The notes: generated from the sequence alone by a model not told the origin. Counted from the first letter of the stretch, positions 1 to 6,824 are shown. The stretch is DNA of 8,762 bases from Actinomyces viscosus (GCA_943326975.2 CALPVI020000054.1:1-8762), one strand, 5' to 3'. A program made the numbers and translations.

Positions 1-1086
1 AAAGAAAGTAGTAATTGCTAATGAATTTTTAGAAATTATTGCAATTTTATCTCCTTGGTTCATTGTAAAAGTCAAATCTTTAAACAATGTAACACCTTCA
101 TGCATTTTACTTAAATTCTCTACATGTAAAATTTGATTCCCTGCATCTCTTTCTTGGTGGAAAGTAATTCCAGGATAACGTCTACTTGATGGTTGAATTT
201 CATCTAAATCCAATTTATCCAACATTTTTCTTCTACTAGTTGCTTGTTTCGATTTAGAAGCATTTGCAGAAAAACGAGAAATAAAGTCTTGTAACTCTTT
301 CTTCTTCTCTTCCGCTTTTTTGTTTTTATCCGCTTTTTGACGAGAAGCTAATTGAGAAGATTGATACCAGAAAGTATAATTTCCTGTGAATAAATTAATT
401 TTAGAGTAATCAATATCGCAAACATGTGTACAAACTGTATCTAAGAAGTGACGGTCATGCGACACAACAATTACTGTATTTTTAAAATCTAATAAGAAAT
501 CTTCCAACCAAGTGATCGTTTTTAAATCTAAATCGTTGGTAGGCTCATCTAAAATCAATACATCAGGATTTCCAAATAATGCTTGTGCTAACAAAACACG
601 TACTTTCATTGAGTTAGTCAATTCTTCCATTAACGAATAATGAAGAGACTCCTCAATACCTAAGTTACTTAATAATGAAGCTGCGTCAGTTTCAGCATTC
701 CAACCCTCTAAGTCTGCAAATTCACCTTCTAATTCCGAAGCTCTCATTCCATCTTCATCTGTAAAATCCGCTTTTGCATACAAAGCATCTTTTTCAGTCA
801 TTATTTCAAACAAACGTTTATGTCCCATGATAACAGTTTGTAAAACTGGTAAATGGTCAAACTCAAAGTGATTTTGTTTCAACACGGCCATACGTTTTCC
901 TGGCTCTAACTCTACTCTACCCTTTGTCGGATCTTGATCTCCTGTAAGAATTTTTAAGAAAGTTGATTTTCCTGCTCCATTTGCACCGATTACACCGTAA
1001 CAGTTACCTTGAACAAATTTTAAATTAACTTCATCAAAAAGTGTTCTTTTTCCAAACTGAAGTGAAAGATTGTTTACTGATATCAT
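1..1086 (-). CDS. ABC-F family ATPase, YbiT type (partial, C-terminus beyond left edge)
   Basis: Soluble ABC protein without membrane domains; the family acts on ribosomes (translation factors or antibiotic-resistance factors). The 362 visible residues hold the complete first nucleotide-binding domain and the beginning of the second. Seen in domain 1: Walker A G34-T42 (GANGAGKST), Walker B ending LILDEP with D180 and E181, D-loop after TND, and the SHD switch histidine H210. The signature helix reads LTNSMKVRVLLAQAL (about 156-170) in place of LSGGQ, as in E. coli YbiT, whose equivalent is also non-canonical. A basic linker follows (about 243-300) with SRFSANASKSKQATSR, a motif strongly shared with YbiT. 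In domain 2 the P-loop position (352-360) reads SKNSLAITT, lacking the glycines and lysine. The ATG at 1086 lies 20 nt downstream of a good promoter. Family assignment is secure; cellular role is inferred. Confidence 0.93.
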   Translation of the reverse strand, partial: MISVNNLSLQFGKRTLFDEVNLKFVQGNCYGVIGANGAGKSTFLKILTGDQDPTKGRVELEPGKRMAVLKQNHFEFDHLPVLQTVIMGHKRLFEIMTEKDALYAKADFTDEDGMRASELEGEFADLEGWNAETDAASLLSNLGIEESLHYSLMEELTNSMKVRVLLAQALFGNPDVLILDEPTNDLDLKTITWLEDFLLDFKNTVIVVSHDRHFLDTVCTHVCDIDYSKINLFTGNYTFWYQSSQLASRQKADKNKKAEEKKKELQDFISRFSANASKSKQATSRRKMLDKLDLDEIQPSSRRYPGITFHQERDAGNQILHVENLSKMHEGVTLFKDLTFTMNQGDKIAIISKNSLAITTFF

Positions 1087-1106
1087 TTTATTGCTTGAAT
1101 TTTGCG

Positions 1107-1137
1107 CAAAGATACGGTATTATTTTGTTAGTCACAA
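1107..1137 (-). promoter_or_regulatory. Bacteroidota sigma-A promoter of the ABC-F gene
   Basis: Read on the minus strand: TTG (1137-1135), a 20-nt spacer, then TATCTTTG (1114-1107), an exact match to the -7 consensus TAnnTTTG with the expected -33 spacing. Transcription should begin a few bases downstream (about 1100), giving a leader of roughly 15 nt before the ATG at 1086. No Shine-Dalgarno sequence is present, as is usual in this phylum. Confidence 0.75.
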
Positions 1138-1281
1138 GTTGATTATAGGAAACAAATCAAACTCAAATAGTTACTTACAAACAAGCAACTAGAATTCGGC
1201 ATTCATTTAATTTTTATTAGTGAATTATTCAATAATTGATGTTAAGAAATTTTCATCGCTTTCTAGAATATCTCTTAAAAA

Positions 1282-2304
1282 ATGTCGTCTTTTGTTAAAA
1301 ACGCAGCAATGTCTCAGATACAATTAGAATACTTCCCCTTTCGACTTAATTTCAAGTATCCGTTTAGACTTTCACATACAGAAAGAACAGGAACAGATAA
1401 TGTCTATGTTTTACTAAAATTAAATGGTGAAATAGGTTGGGGAGAATGCGTATTCATTCCTTATTACGCAGAAACAATTGAGACATTTAAACAACTAATT
1501 ACTCAAATTCAATTACCCGAAAACTTAAATGAAATAGACCGTTTTATTTCAACGTTGAGATCTACTCATTCAAATAAAAATTTTTGTATTGCTGCAATAG
1601 ATATTGCATTACATAATCTTCGATCTAAGATTACTCAACAAAGCATAACGGATTTCTACAAAATAAATGCGGAGCCAAAAGAAACATCATTTACACTCGG
1701 CATTTCTGATGACAATGAAATGGAAATCAAAATAGCTGACAACCCTGGAATGAGTTATTATAAGCTAAAGGTAAATCAAGCTGAAGTAAACCGCATCATT
1801 GAAACCTTCGAACGTTTTTCTAACAAACCTTTTACTATAGATGCCAATCAAGGATTTACTGATAGAAATGAAGCATTGAAATTGAGTTATCAATTAGCTG
1901 ACAAAGGCGTTTGGTATATGGAACAACCATTTCATAAAGATGATTTAGAAAGTCATGCTTGGTTAAAAGCTAGAAGTCCAATACCAATAATTGCAGATGA
2001 ATCTTTTCAATCCTATGAAGATTTAGAAAAGATAGTAAAATACTTTGATGGCGTGAATGTTAAAGTAATGAAATGTGGTGGAATTTCAGAAGGAGTTCGC
2101 TGTTTAAATCGCTCTCATGAAATGGAGTTAAAAACAATCATCGGTTGTATGAGTGAATCAAGTGTAGCGATTGACGCATCTTTACAAATAGCATCTCTTT
2201 CAGATTGGATAGATTTAGATGGAAATCAACTCATTACAAATGACCTATTTGGAAAAAACTATCAAGGATTGGAAAAAACAATTTCAATACTTAAACAAAA
2301 ATAA
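1282..2304 (+). CDS. Enolase-superfamily enzyme, probable dipeptide epimerase
   Basis: Member of the muconate-lactonizing/MenC branch of the enolase superfamily; dipeptide epimerases invert the second residue of dipeptides such as L-Ala-D-Glu, often from recycled murein. The barrel signatures are all present: YKLK with the likely catalytic K163, metal ligands D187 (DANQ), E214 (MEQPF) and D239 (ADES), and the opposite-face lysine K261 in NVKVMKCGG. Near the end, W-I-D311-L-D313-G is the DxD motif that in dipeptide epimerases binds the substrate ammonium group; this is the main reason for preferring epimerase over o-succinylbenzoate synthase. Substrate specificity cannot be read off. The ATG at 1282 gives 340 aa; a second ATG at 1309 starts closer to the first conserved strand and may be the true start. 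It stands alone, with no clear promoter consensus upstream. Confidence 0.8.
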   Translation: MSSFVKNAAMSQIQLEYFPFRLNFKYPFRLSHTERTGTDNVYVLLKLNGEIGWGECVFIPYYAETIETFKQLITQIQLPENLNEIDRFISTLRSTHSNKNFCIAAIDIALHNLRSKITQQSITDFYKINAEPKETSFTLGISDDNEMEIKIADNPGMSYYKLKVNQAEVNRIIETFERFSNKPFTIDANQGFTDRNEALKLSYQLADKGVWYMEQPFHKDDLESHAWLKARSPIPIIADESFQSYEDLEKIVKYFDGVNVKVMKCGGISEGVRCLNRSHEMELKTIIGCMSESSVAIDASLQIASLSDWIDLDGNQLITNDLFGKNYQGLEKTISILKQK

Positions 2305-2339
2305 AGAAGCTCTCCAAAAAGATATTTTACAGTTTAAAC

Positions 2340-2369
2340 TATTCTGATTATAATACTGAATAATTTTTT
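2340..2369 (+). terminator. Weak candidate terminator after the epimerase gene
   Basis: TATTC (2340-2344) pairs with GAATA (2358-2362); the interior is an AT-rich imperfect palindrome, and a run of six T follows at 2364-2369. The stem has almost no G/C, so it would be weak, but its place 36 bp after the epimerase stop codon fits. Confidence 0.3.
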
Positions 2370-2372
2370 AGT

Positions 2373-2450
2373 GATTGAGGTTGAGATTGAGGTTGAGATT
2401 AAGATTGAGGCTGAGATTGAGATTGAGATTAAGATTGAGGCTGAGGATAA
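2373..2450. repeat. Tandem array of 13 degenerate hexamers (GATTGA/GGTTGA/GGCTGA/GATTAA)
   Basis: Thirteen consecutive 6-bp units without a gap: five variants of the pattern GRYTRA, and a last unit GGATAA that departs from it. A higher-order period is visible: GATTAAGATTGAGGCTGA occurs at 2397-2414 and again at 2427-2444, exactly 30 bp (five units) apart, so the array probably grew by block duplication. It lies between the convergent epimerase and membrane-protein genes, with the downstream terminator about 100 bp to its right. One strand is strongly purine-rich. No protein function is claimed for it. Confidence 0.9.
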
Positions 2451-2549
2451 GGTAAATAATTGAATTAAAGCATTTTAAAAATGAAAATGAAAACTTAATT
2501 ATTTTAATAATTCCTTATCGCTTGTCCCAAATTTATCGTAAAGGTTTAT

Positions 2550-2581
2550 AAAAAAACAAAGGGTGTCCTGTTAAGACACCC
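2550..2581 (-). terminator. Rho-independent terminator of the thioredoxin/membrane-protein unit
   Basis: GGGTGTC (2561-2567) pairs perfectly with GACACCC (2575-2581) around a 7-nt loop. Read on the minus strand the stem is followed by TTTG and seven T (2560-2550). It begins 21 bp past the stop codon of the minus-strand gene ending at 2603, exactly where its terminator should be. Confidence 0.9.
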
Positions 2582-2602
2582 TCTCTATGAAATTTATAAA
2601 TT

Positions 2603-3130
2603 CTATTTCAACCAATGCAAATTTCGTGAGTACATCAACACAAAAATTGTTGAAATCACTAATTCATAGATAATTACTAAAAGTGGGATATTAGAAGGTG
2701 AAGTAATCAAATACAATTGAGCAACTTCTAATAAACAGTAAATTATATATAAATGAAATCCAATTTTTTTCCCGTTCCACATTTGAAAAGCAGCATAAGC
2801 TCCAATTATTGTCCAAATTATTTTGGCAAGCATTGCTGTATAAAAATGTACGTTCATATCGTGAACCATTAATTGGACTTGATGCATCATATGCACCATC
2901 ATATCTGCTCCGATTTGTTGTAATTGAGAGATTTGTTGCGCATATTCTACTTGTTGTTTTTCCATTTGCCCGTCAGTTAACGGACCTTGTAACAATCCAA
3001 ATAGCGCAAACAATAAATTTAAACCAGTATATACAAATGTCAAAATACAAAGTACTTTTAAATATTGTGGTCTATTATTTTCGATTGGTTGTAATTCTTC
3101 TTTAGAGTTTGTGTCGTTGTAAATTTCCAT
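2603..3130 (-). CDS. Four-helix membrane protein with Met/His-rich loop, function unknown
   Basis: Not recognised as a named family. The 175-residue protein has a polar N-terminus with basic residues R20 and K25, a first membrane helix at about 24-48, a long loop at about 49-95, and helices at about 97-118, 123-143 and 147-167. By the positive-inside rule the N-terminus is cytoplasmic and the loop periplasmic. The loop is Gln-rich (59-72) and then very rich in Met and His: M77, M78, H80, M81, M82, H83, M88, H90, M92, H95. Metal binding is a possibility, not shown. It starts 4 bp after the stop of the thioredoxin-like gene, so the two are surely cotranscribed, and a strong terminator follows. 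A role linked to envelope redox chemistry is only inferred from that pairing. Confidence 0.8.
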   Translation of the reverse strand: MEIYNDTNSKEELQPIENNRPQYLKVLCILTFVYTGLNLLFALFGLLQGPLTDGQMEKQQVEYAQQISQLQQIGADMMVHMMHQVQLMVHDMNVHFYTAMLAKIIWTIIGAYAAFQMWNGKKIGFHLYIIYCLLEVAQLYLITSPSNIPLLVIIYELVISTIFVLMYSRNLHWLK

Positions 3131-3134
3131 AATT

Positions 3135-3572
3135 TTAATTAATTGATTTAGCTATTCCTAACAATTGATCTGGTTCGTGAAAACCAAGTATTGATTTTTT
3201 TAATTTTCCTTTCCCATCAATAAACAACATCGTTGGATAGGCCTGAACTTTGTACATTTTTTCGATTTCTGGTCCATCCAAATCATTTTCTACATCAATC
3301 TTTAGGTTAATGAATTTTTGATTAAACAATTTTGCTACTGCATCATCTTTAAATGTAGTTGCAGCCATCTTTTTACAAGGACCACACCAAGAAGTATATG
3401 CATCAATAAAAATTATTTTTCCTGATTTAACAGCTTGCTTTTTTGCATCCTCCAAAGAGATGTGTTTAAAAACTATTCCCGTAACATCTTCTTGTTTTGA
3501 TTTGCTTACCGATTTAGTAGTAAATGACATTACAATCATCAGTAAAGTAAATAGACCTAGTACTTTTTTCAT
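3135..3572 (-). CDS. Exported thioredoxin-family protein
   Basis: A 145-residue thioredoxin-fold protein. Residues 1 to about 22 form a signal peptide (KK, then a hydrophobic stretch LGLFTLLMIVMSF); there is no cysteine after it, so it is not an evident lipoprotein. The active site is W62-C63-G-P-C66-K-K, preceded by the FIDAYTS strand, and the cis-proline loop is AYPT with P113. The arrangement, with a helix before the CxxC strand (SLEDAKKQAVKSGK), resembles the Thioredoxin_7/DsbD-gamma-like group of short periplasmic thiol-disulfide proteins. It is first in a two-gene unit with the downstream membrane protein. A possible -7-like box, TAACTTTC (3595-3588), lies just upstream of the ATG but has one mismatch and no clear -33 partner. 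Partner proteins are unknown. Confidence 0.88.
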   Translation of the reverse strand: MKKVLGLFTLLMIVMSFTTKSVSKSKQEDVTGIVFKHISLEDAKKQAVKSGKIIFIDAYTSWCGPCKKMAATTFKDDAVAKLFNQKFINLKIDVENDLDGPEIEKMYKVQAYPTMLFIDGKGKLKKSILGFHEPDQLLGIAKSIN

Positions 3573-3697
3573 TCTAATTTCATTTTTGAAAGTTAAAAGT
3601 AATGATATTATTGAAAGAACTCAGTAGTCAGTTTACAATATTTATATTAAAGTTCTTACATTTAACAAAATTATAGATCAAAAGCGATTTAAAATCA

Positions 3698-4717
3698 ATG
3701 TATATTCATTACATAAATGCGAGTGAAACAATTCAGAAAGAAGTGACTGACTTTATCACTGAATGGAATAATTCGTCTGATTTTATTACCACAAAGACAT
3801 CTGGTTCTACTGGAAAACCAAAAGAAATTAAGATTCCCAAGAAAAAGATGCAATTGTCAGCCCAAATGACCGGTAAATTTCTTCAACTTTCGGCAAAACA
3901 AAATGCTTTACTCTGTCTTTCTCCGAATACAATTGCTGGTAAAATGATGATTGTAAGGGCAATGGAATTTGATTTAAATTTACATATCACTGATCCTGCT
4001 TCTAACCCTTTGGATTGTGTCAATTTCACAATTGACTTTATTGCTATTGTACCTCTGCAATTAAGTACTATTTTAAAAAATTCAATAGACAAATTAAGAT
4101 CGATAAAAAATTGTATTGTTGGAGGTGGAACCATTTCTTACGAACAAAACAATCAACTTATAGAAAATGATTTAACTGTTTTTCAAACATATGGAATGAC
4201 CGAAACACTTTCCCATGTTGCGTTAAGAAAAATCGGAAAACAGACAGAAGAATTCTACACAGCTTTAGAAGGTAATCATTTCAGTATAAATACTTCGAAT
4301 CAATTAATTATTCATACTCCACTTTTGGATTTCGAACCTTTGGTAACAAATGATATTGTTGAACTCATGAATACAAACCAATTTTGTTGGAAAGGTAGAA
4401 CTGATTTTGTTATTAACTCAGGTGGCATAAAGCTTCACCCTGAAGAAATGGAGTTAAAGTTATCTAAATTGATTGCTAACTCTTTTTTTATTTCAAGCTT
4501 AAAAGACGAATTGTTGGGTGAAAAAGTAATCTTATGCATCGAATCAAAAGAGAAAATTGATCTCTCAAAAATAGATTTCATTCAGATTCTTTCAAAATAT
4601 GAAATCCCAAAAGAAATTTACTACTTTGAAAAATTTGAATATACGGAAAGCCTAAAAATAAATAAGTTAAAAACGATTGCAAAACAGCTTCAAAATGCCA
4701 TTCAGCAAGTACTTTAA
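3698..4717 (+). CDS. menE: o-Succinylbenzoate--CoA ligase (short Bacteroidota form)
   Basis: Adenylate-forming enzyme of the ANL superfamily; MenE activates o-succinylbenzoate to its CoA thioester in menaquinone synthesis. Motifs seen: phosphate-binding loop TSGSTGKPK (34-42), adenine-pocket motif TYGMTET (164-170), ribose-binding D219 in TNDIVEL, hinge region GRTDFVINSGGIKLHPEEME (233-252), and a C-terminal lysine, probably K323 in LKINKLK, at the A10 catalytic position. The length of 339 aa is well below the usual 450-500 because the N-terminal part before the P-loop is nearly absent (about 33 residues); I recall this compact form as typical of Bacteroidota MenE. The 3' end overlaps the J-domain gene by 23 nt. 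Upstream, TACATTTA at 3657-3664 is a near-consensus -7 box. Assignment to MenE rather than another acyl-CoA ligase is by recalled similarity. Confidence 0.82.
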   Translation: MYIHYINASETIQKEVTDFITEWNNSSDFITTKTSGSTGKPKEIKIPKKKMQLSAQMTGKFLQLSAKQNALLCLSPNTIAGKMMIVRAMEFDLNLHITDPASNPLDCVNFTIDFIAIVPLQLSTILKNSIDKLRSIKNCIVGGGTISYEQNNQLIENDLTVFQTYGMTETLSHVALRKIGKQTEEFYTALEGNHFSINTSNQLIIHTPLLDFEPLVTNDIVELMNTNQFCWKGRTDFVINSGGIKLHPEEMELKLSKLIANSFFISSLKDELLGEKVILCIESKEKIDLSKIDFIQILSKYEIPKEIYYFEKFEYTESLKINKLKTIAKQLQNAIQQVL

Positions 4718-5588
4718 AACTTTAGGTCTTTCTGAACATGCTACTCAGGATGAAATCAGAAAAAAATACAGAGAATTAGTCAAGATTTATCATCCTGACA
4801 TCAATCCCAATCCAATTGCTACCCAATTTTTTATCGAAATAAAAGAAGCTTATACCTTTTTAACTGAGAATGTTGAGAAAATAGAAATATGGAGATTGAA
4901 AAATGAGTTGCAGCACCAAACAAAAAGGAAAAACAATATTTTATCAAAAGAAGCCAAAATTAAAATGGCTAAAAAACGTTTTCAACAAAAAAAAGAACGA
5001 ATAATTCAGGATGAAAAAAAATATTACAAAGACTTAATTCAAAGCAAAAGATGGTTACTTTTTAAAATATCTAGCTTCATAAGTTTAGTATTAGCAATCA
5101 CTATTTTAGCCGACGAATTTCTTCCTAAAAGATATGAAAACGATAAAATTATTGCTTACAATAAAGATGCTGTAGATCTAATTAACGACGAAAATGCTAT
5201 CCATTCAAATTTCGACAAAGTATTAGTAAAAACACAAAATAAACACACCTACTTTTTATCGGATAAAGATCTAAATTATAGAGGTATTTATACCTATTTA
5301 CCCCTTATAATTATTGAGGAAACATATATTTTCCACTTTCCAAAACAAATTTATAGTTTTGAGTTAAATCAATGTAAAACTTATGCTATCAATTTTACAT
5401 TTGGACAAACAAGTTTATGGGTGTCTTTGGTTTTATTTATACCTTTTTTAACATTTCTATACAAACGAAACAATACACTTTTCATTATTATGTTTCATAT
5501 TTGTCTATATATCATAAATGGTTTGGTGATGTATTTACTATTGAGTCAAGGTCGATTTATGCACTTGATTACTTTAGGACATTATTAA
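4695..5588 (+). CDS. Membrane-anchored J-domain (DnaJ-like) protein
   Basis: Residues 4-57 form a J domain: YFKTLGLSEHATQDEIRKKYRELV, the invariant H33-P34-D35, then the FIEIKEAYTFL helix. J domains stimulate the ATPase of Hsp70 (DnaK). Residues 60-115 form a long, lysine-rich, probably coiled helix. A membrane segment follows at about 119-140, then a roughly 100-residue hydrophilic domain without recognisable motif, then two more helices at about 240-257 and 262-285. Zinc-finger and DnaJ C-terminal domains are absent, so this is a specialised (class III type) co-chaperone that would recruit DnaK to the membrane. I chose the ATG at 4695: the frame is open further, to a TTG at 4677, but MPFSKYFKTLGL is a normal J-domain start. 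It overlaps menE by 23 nt, implying cotranscription; a functional link to menaquinone is not evident. Confidence 0.85.
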   Translation: MPFSKYFKTLGLSEHATQDEIRKKYRELVKIYHPDINPNPIATQFFIEIKEAYTFLTENVEKIEIWRLKNELQHQTKRKNNILSKEAKIKMAKKRFQQKKERIIQDEKKYYKDLIQSKRWLLFKISSFISLVLAITILADEFLPKRYENDKIIAYNKDAVDLINDENAIHSNFDKVLVKTQNKHTYFLSDKDLNYRGIYTYLPLIIIEETYIFHFPKQIYSFELNQCKTYAINFTFGQTSLWVSLVLFIPFLTFLYKRNNTLFIIMFHICLYIINGLVMYLLLSQGRFMHLITLGHY

Positions 5589-5591
5589 AAA

Positions 5592-6044
5592 CTATTTTTT
5601 CAAAGCTCTAGCCATATCCATTTTATCATCTTTCTCTTTCAAATCATTACGTTTATCATGTAATTTCTTTCCTTGAGCACAAGCTATTTCTATCTTAGCC
5701 CAACCTTTTTCATTGATAAATAATTTCAAAGGAATTAATGTATTACCTTTCACTTGTAAGAATTTTACAATTTTAGTAATCTCACTTTTATTTAATAATA
5801 GTTTACGATCCTCTCTTGGTTTGTGATTATAGAAAGAGCCATTTTCATATTCTGTGATATGCATATTTCTAATCCAAATCTCTCCTCTATTAACAACACA
5901 ATACGCCTCTAAGATACTCGCTTTACTTTTACGAATACTTTTAATTTCAGTACCTCCTAATTGCATACCAGCAACATATGAATCCATTAAATGATATTCA
6001 AATCTTGCTCGTTTGTTTCGAATATTTACTTCGTTTTTAGCCAT
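5592..6044 (-). CDS. smpB: SsrA-binding protein SmpB
   Basis: SmpB binds tmRNA and brings it to ribosomes stalled without a stop codon. The 150-residue length is normal. Family motifs in order: NKRARFEYHL (10-19), GTEIKSIR (31-38), HITEYENGSFYNHKPREDRK (62-81), and G125KKLHDKR, which opens the C-terminal tail that reads as a helix in the empty mRNA channel; the tail is basic and ends MDMARALKK. It is the second gene of a unit with the seven-helix membrane protein, 9 bp downstream of it. Its stop codon lies 3 bp from the stop of the convergent J-domain gene, leaving no space for a separate terminator. Its RNA partner ssrA is in the same window, at 8361-8762. Confidence 0.97.
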   Translation of the reverse strand: MAKNEVNIRNKRARFEYHLMDSYVAGMQLGGTEIKSIRKSKASILEAYCVVNRGEIWIRNMHITEYENGSFYNHKPREDRKLLLNKSEITKIVKFLQVKGNTLIPLKLFINEKGWAKIEIACAQGKKLHDKRNDLKEKDDKMDMARALKK

Positions 6045-6053
6045 GTATTAAAA

Positions 6054-6725
6054 TTAAGTATTTTGTTGGAATAATCCTTCAACTTCTGGTTTATTCGATT
6101 TTTTTGCGCCTAAATAGAAAAAATAGATACAAGCCAACATAAACAAATGACTTAAATCGTCCTTATTCAACCATCTGTGAGGATTAATTTTGAAGAAAAA
6201 AATGAATACTGAAGGTAAACAGATCAATACCCCATATACCATATAACGCATTTCAAGAAAACCGTCTTTATAGAATCTATACCCTAAAATACCGCAATAA
6301 ATAATGTAAGTAAGTATTGCATCTATTGCAACAAAAGTAAATTTAAACGAAAAAACAGACAAGATTAACAATGTAAATCCTTTTAAAATAAGGAAACTGT
6401 TAAGTCTATTCTTTAAACTACCTTCATTTAACTTTATCAACATTGCTTTTCCCGCAAAATAACCTGCAATAATTCCAAAAATCCAATTTGGAAATTTTCC
6501 TGGGATTCCAAAATACTGAAAAAATAAATGCCCTAAACCACCAAAAAAAGTTGAAATTGAAAAACTTATAAAAAAATAAGACCATTTTTTTGTAGTTTCC
6601 TTTTCAGTGTTTTTTAATTTAAAGTAAGCATATAAACTAAATACACTCATCAACCAATTTGTAATCAAGGCCATTGGTTCTTGTAAATGAAGACCAAATA
6701 AATCAAATGGTATTTTATCAATCAT
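6054..6725 (-). CDS. Seven-helix membrane protein, function unknown
   Basis: A 223-residue, very hydrophobic protein with about seven membrane helices (approximately 15-37, 48-72, 79-98, 108-127, 128-149, 159-179, 188-208). It resembles conserved uncharacterised multi-pass proteins I recall from flavobacteria (possibly the DUF6962 group, unverified). Notable polar residues in or beside helices: E16 (QEP), H66 (GGLGH), D135, and the loop NPHRWLNKDDLSH with H183 and H193. The open frame reaches back to a TTG at 6779, but I chose the ATG at 6725: the extra 18 residues are low-complexity Phe/Leu, and MIDKIPFDLFGLHLQEP is a plausible terminus. A TAAATTTG box sits only 6 nt upstream. It is cotranscribed with smpB (9-bp gap). 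No function can be assigned. Confidence 0.75.
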   Translation of the reverse strand: MIDKIPFDLFGLHLQEPMALITNWLMSVFSLYAYFKLKNTEKETTKKWSYFFISFSISTFFGGLGHLFFQYFGIPGKFPNWIFGIIAGYFAGKAMLIKLNEGSLKNRLNSFLILKGFTLLILSVFSFKFTFVAIDAILTYIIYCGILGYRFYKDGFLEMRYMVYGVLICLPSVFIFFFKINPHRWLNKDDLSHLFMLACIYFFYLGAKKSNKPEVEGLFQQNT

Positions 6726-6731
6726 AAGCCG

Positions 6732-6739
6732 CAAATTTA
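6732..6739 (-). promoter_or_regulatory. Candidate -7 box upstream of the membrane protein/smpB unit
   Basis: On the minus strand TAAATTTG matches TAnnTTTG exactly. A TTTG lies upstream at 6756-6753, but the 13-nt spacing is short. If used, transcription would begin at or just before the ATG at 6725, giving a leaderless or nearly leaderless mRNA. Support is limited to the box itself. Confidence 0.3.
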
Positions 6740-6824
6740 ATGAAAAAAAATCCAAACTTTTGAATGTTAAAAAAATCAAAGCAATTGATTCATTTACTAA
6801 TTTATATAATCGTAATTTTATAAT

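Noticed and set aside
1223..1237. Palindrome AATTATT-C-AATAATT upstream of the epimerase gene as an operator
   Set aside because: It is composed only of A and T apart from the centre, and such palindromes arise easily in DNA this AT-rich.
2373..2450. CRISPR-like array
   Set aside because: The units are 6 bp, contiguous and without spacers, and no cas gene is nearby.
2809..3105. Plus-strand open frame of 98 codons
   Set aside because: It is antisense to the membrane-protein gene; the minus-strand frame has coherent helices, tight operon spacing and a terminator.
6054..6725. Seven-helix protein as a CREST-type zinc hydrolase (alkaline ceramidase/PAQR-like)
   Set aside because: It has seven helices with scattered His, Ser and Asp, but lacks the SxxxH spacing in the second helix and the HxxxH in the last helix.
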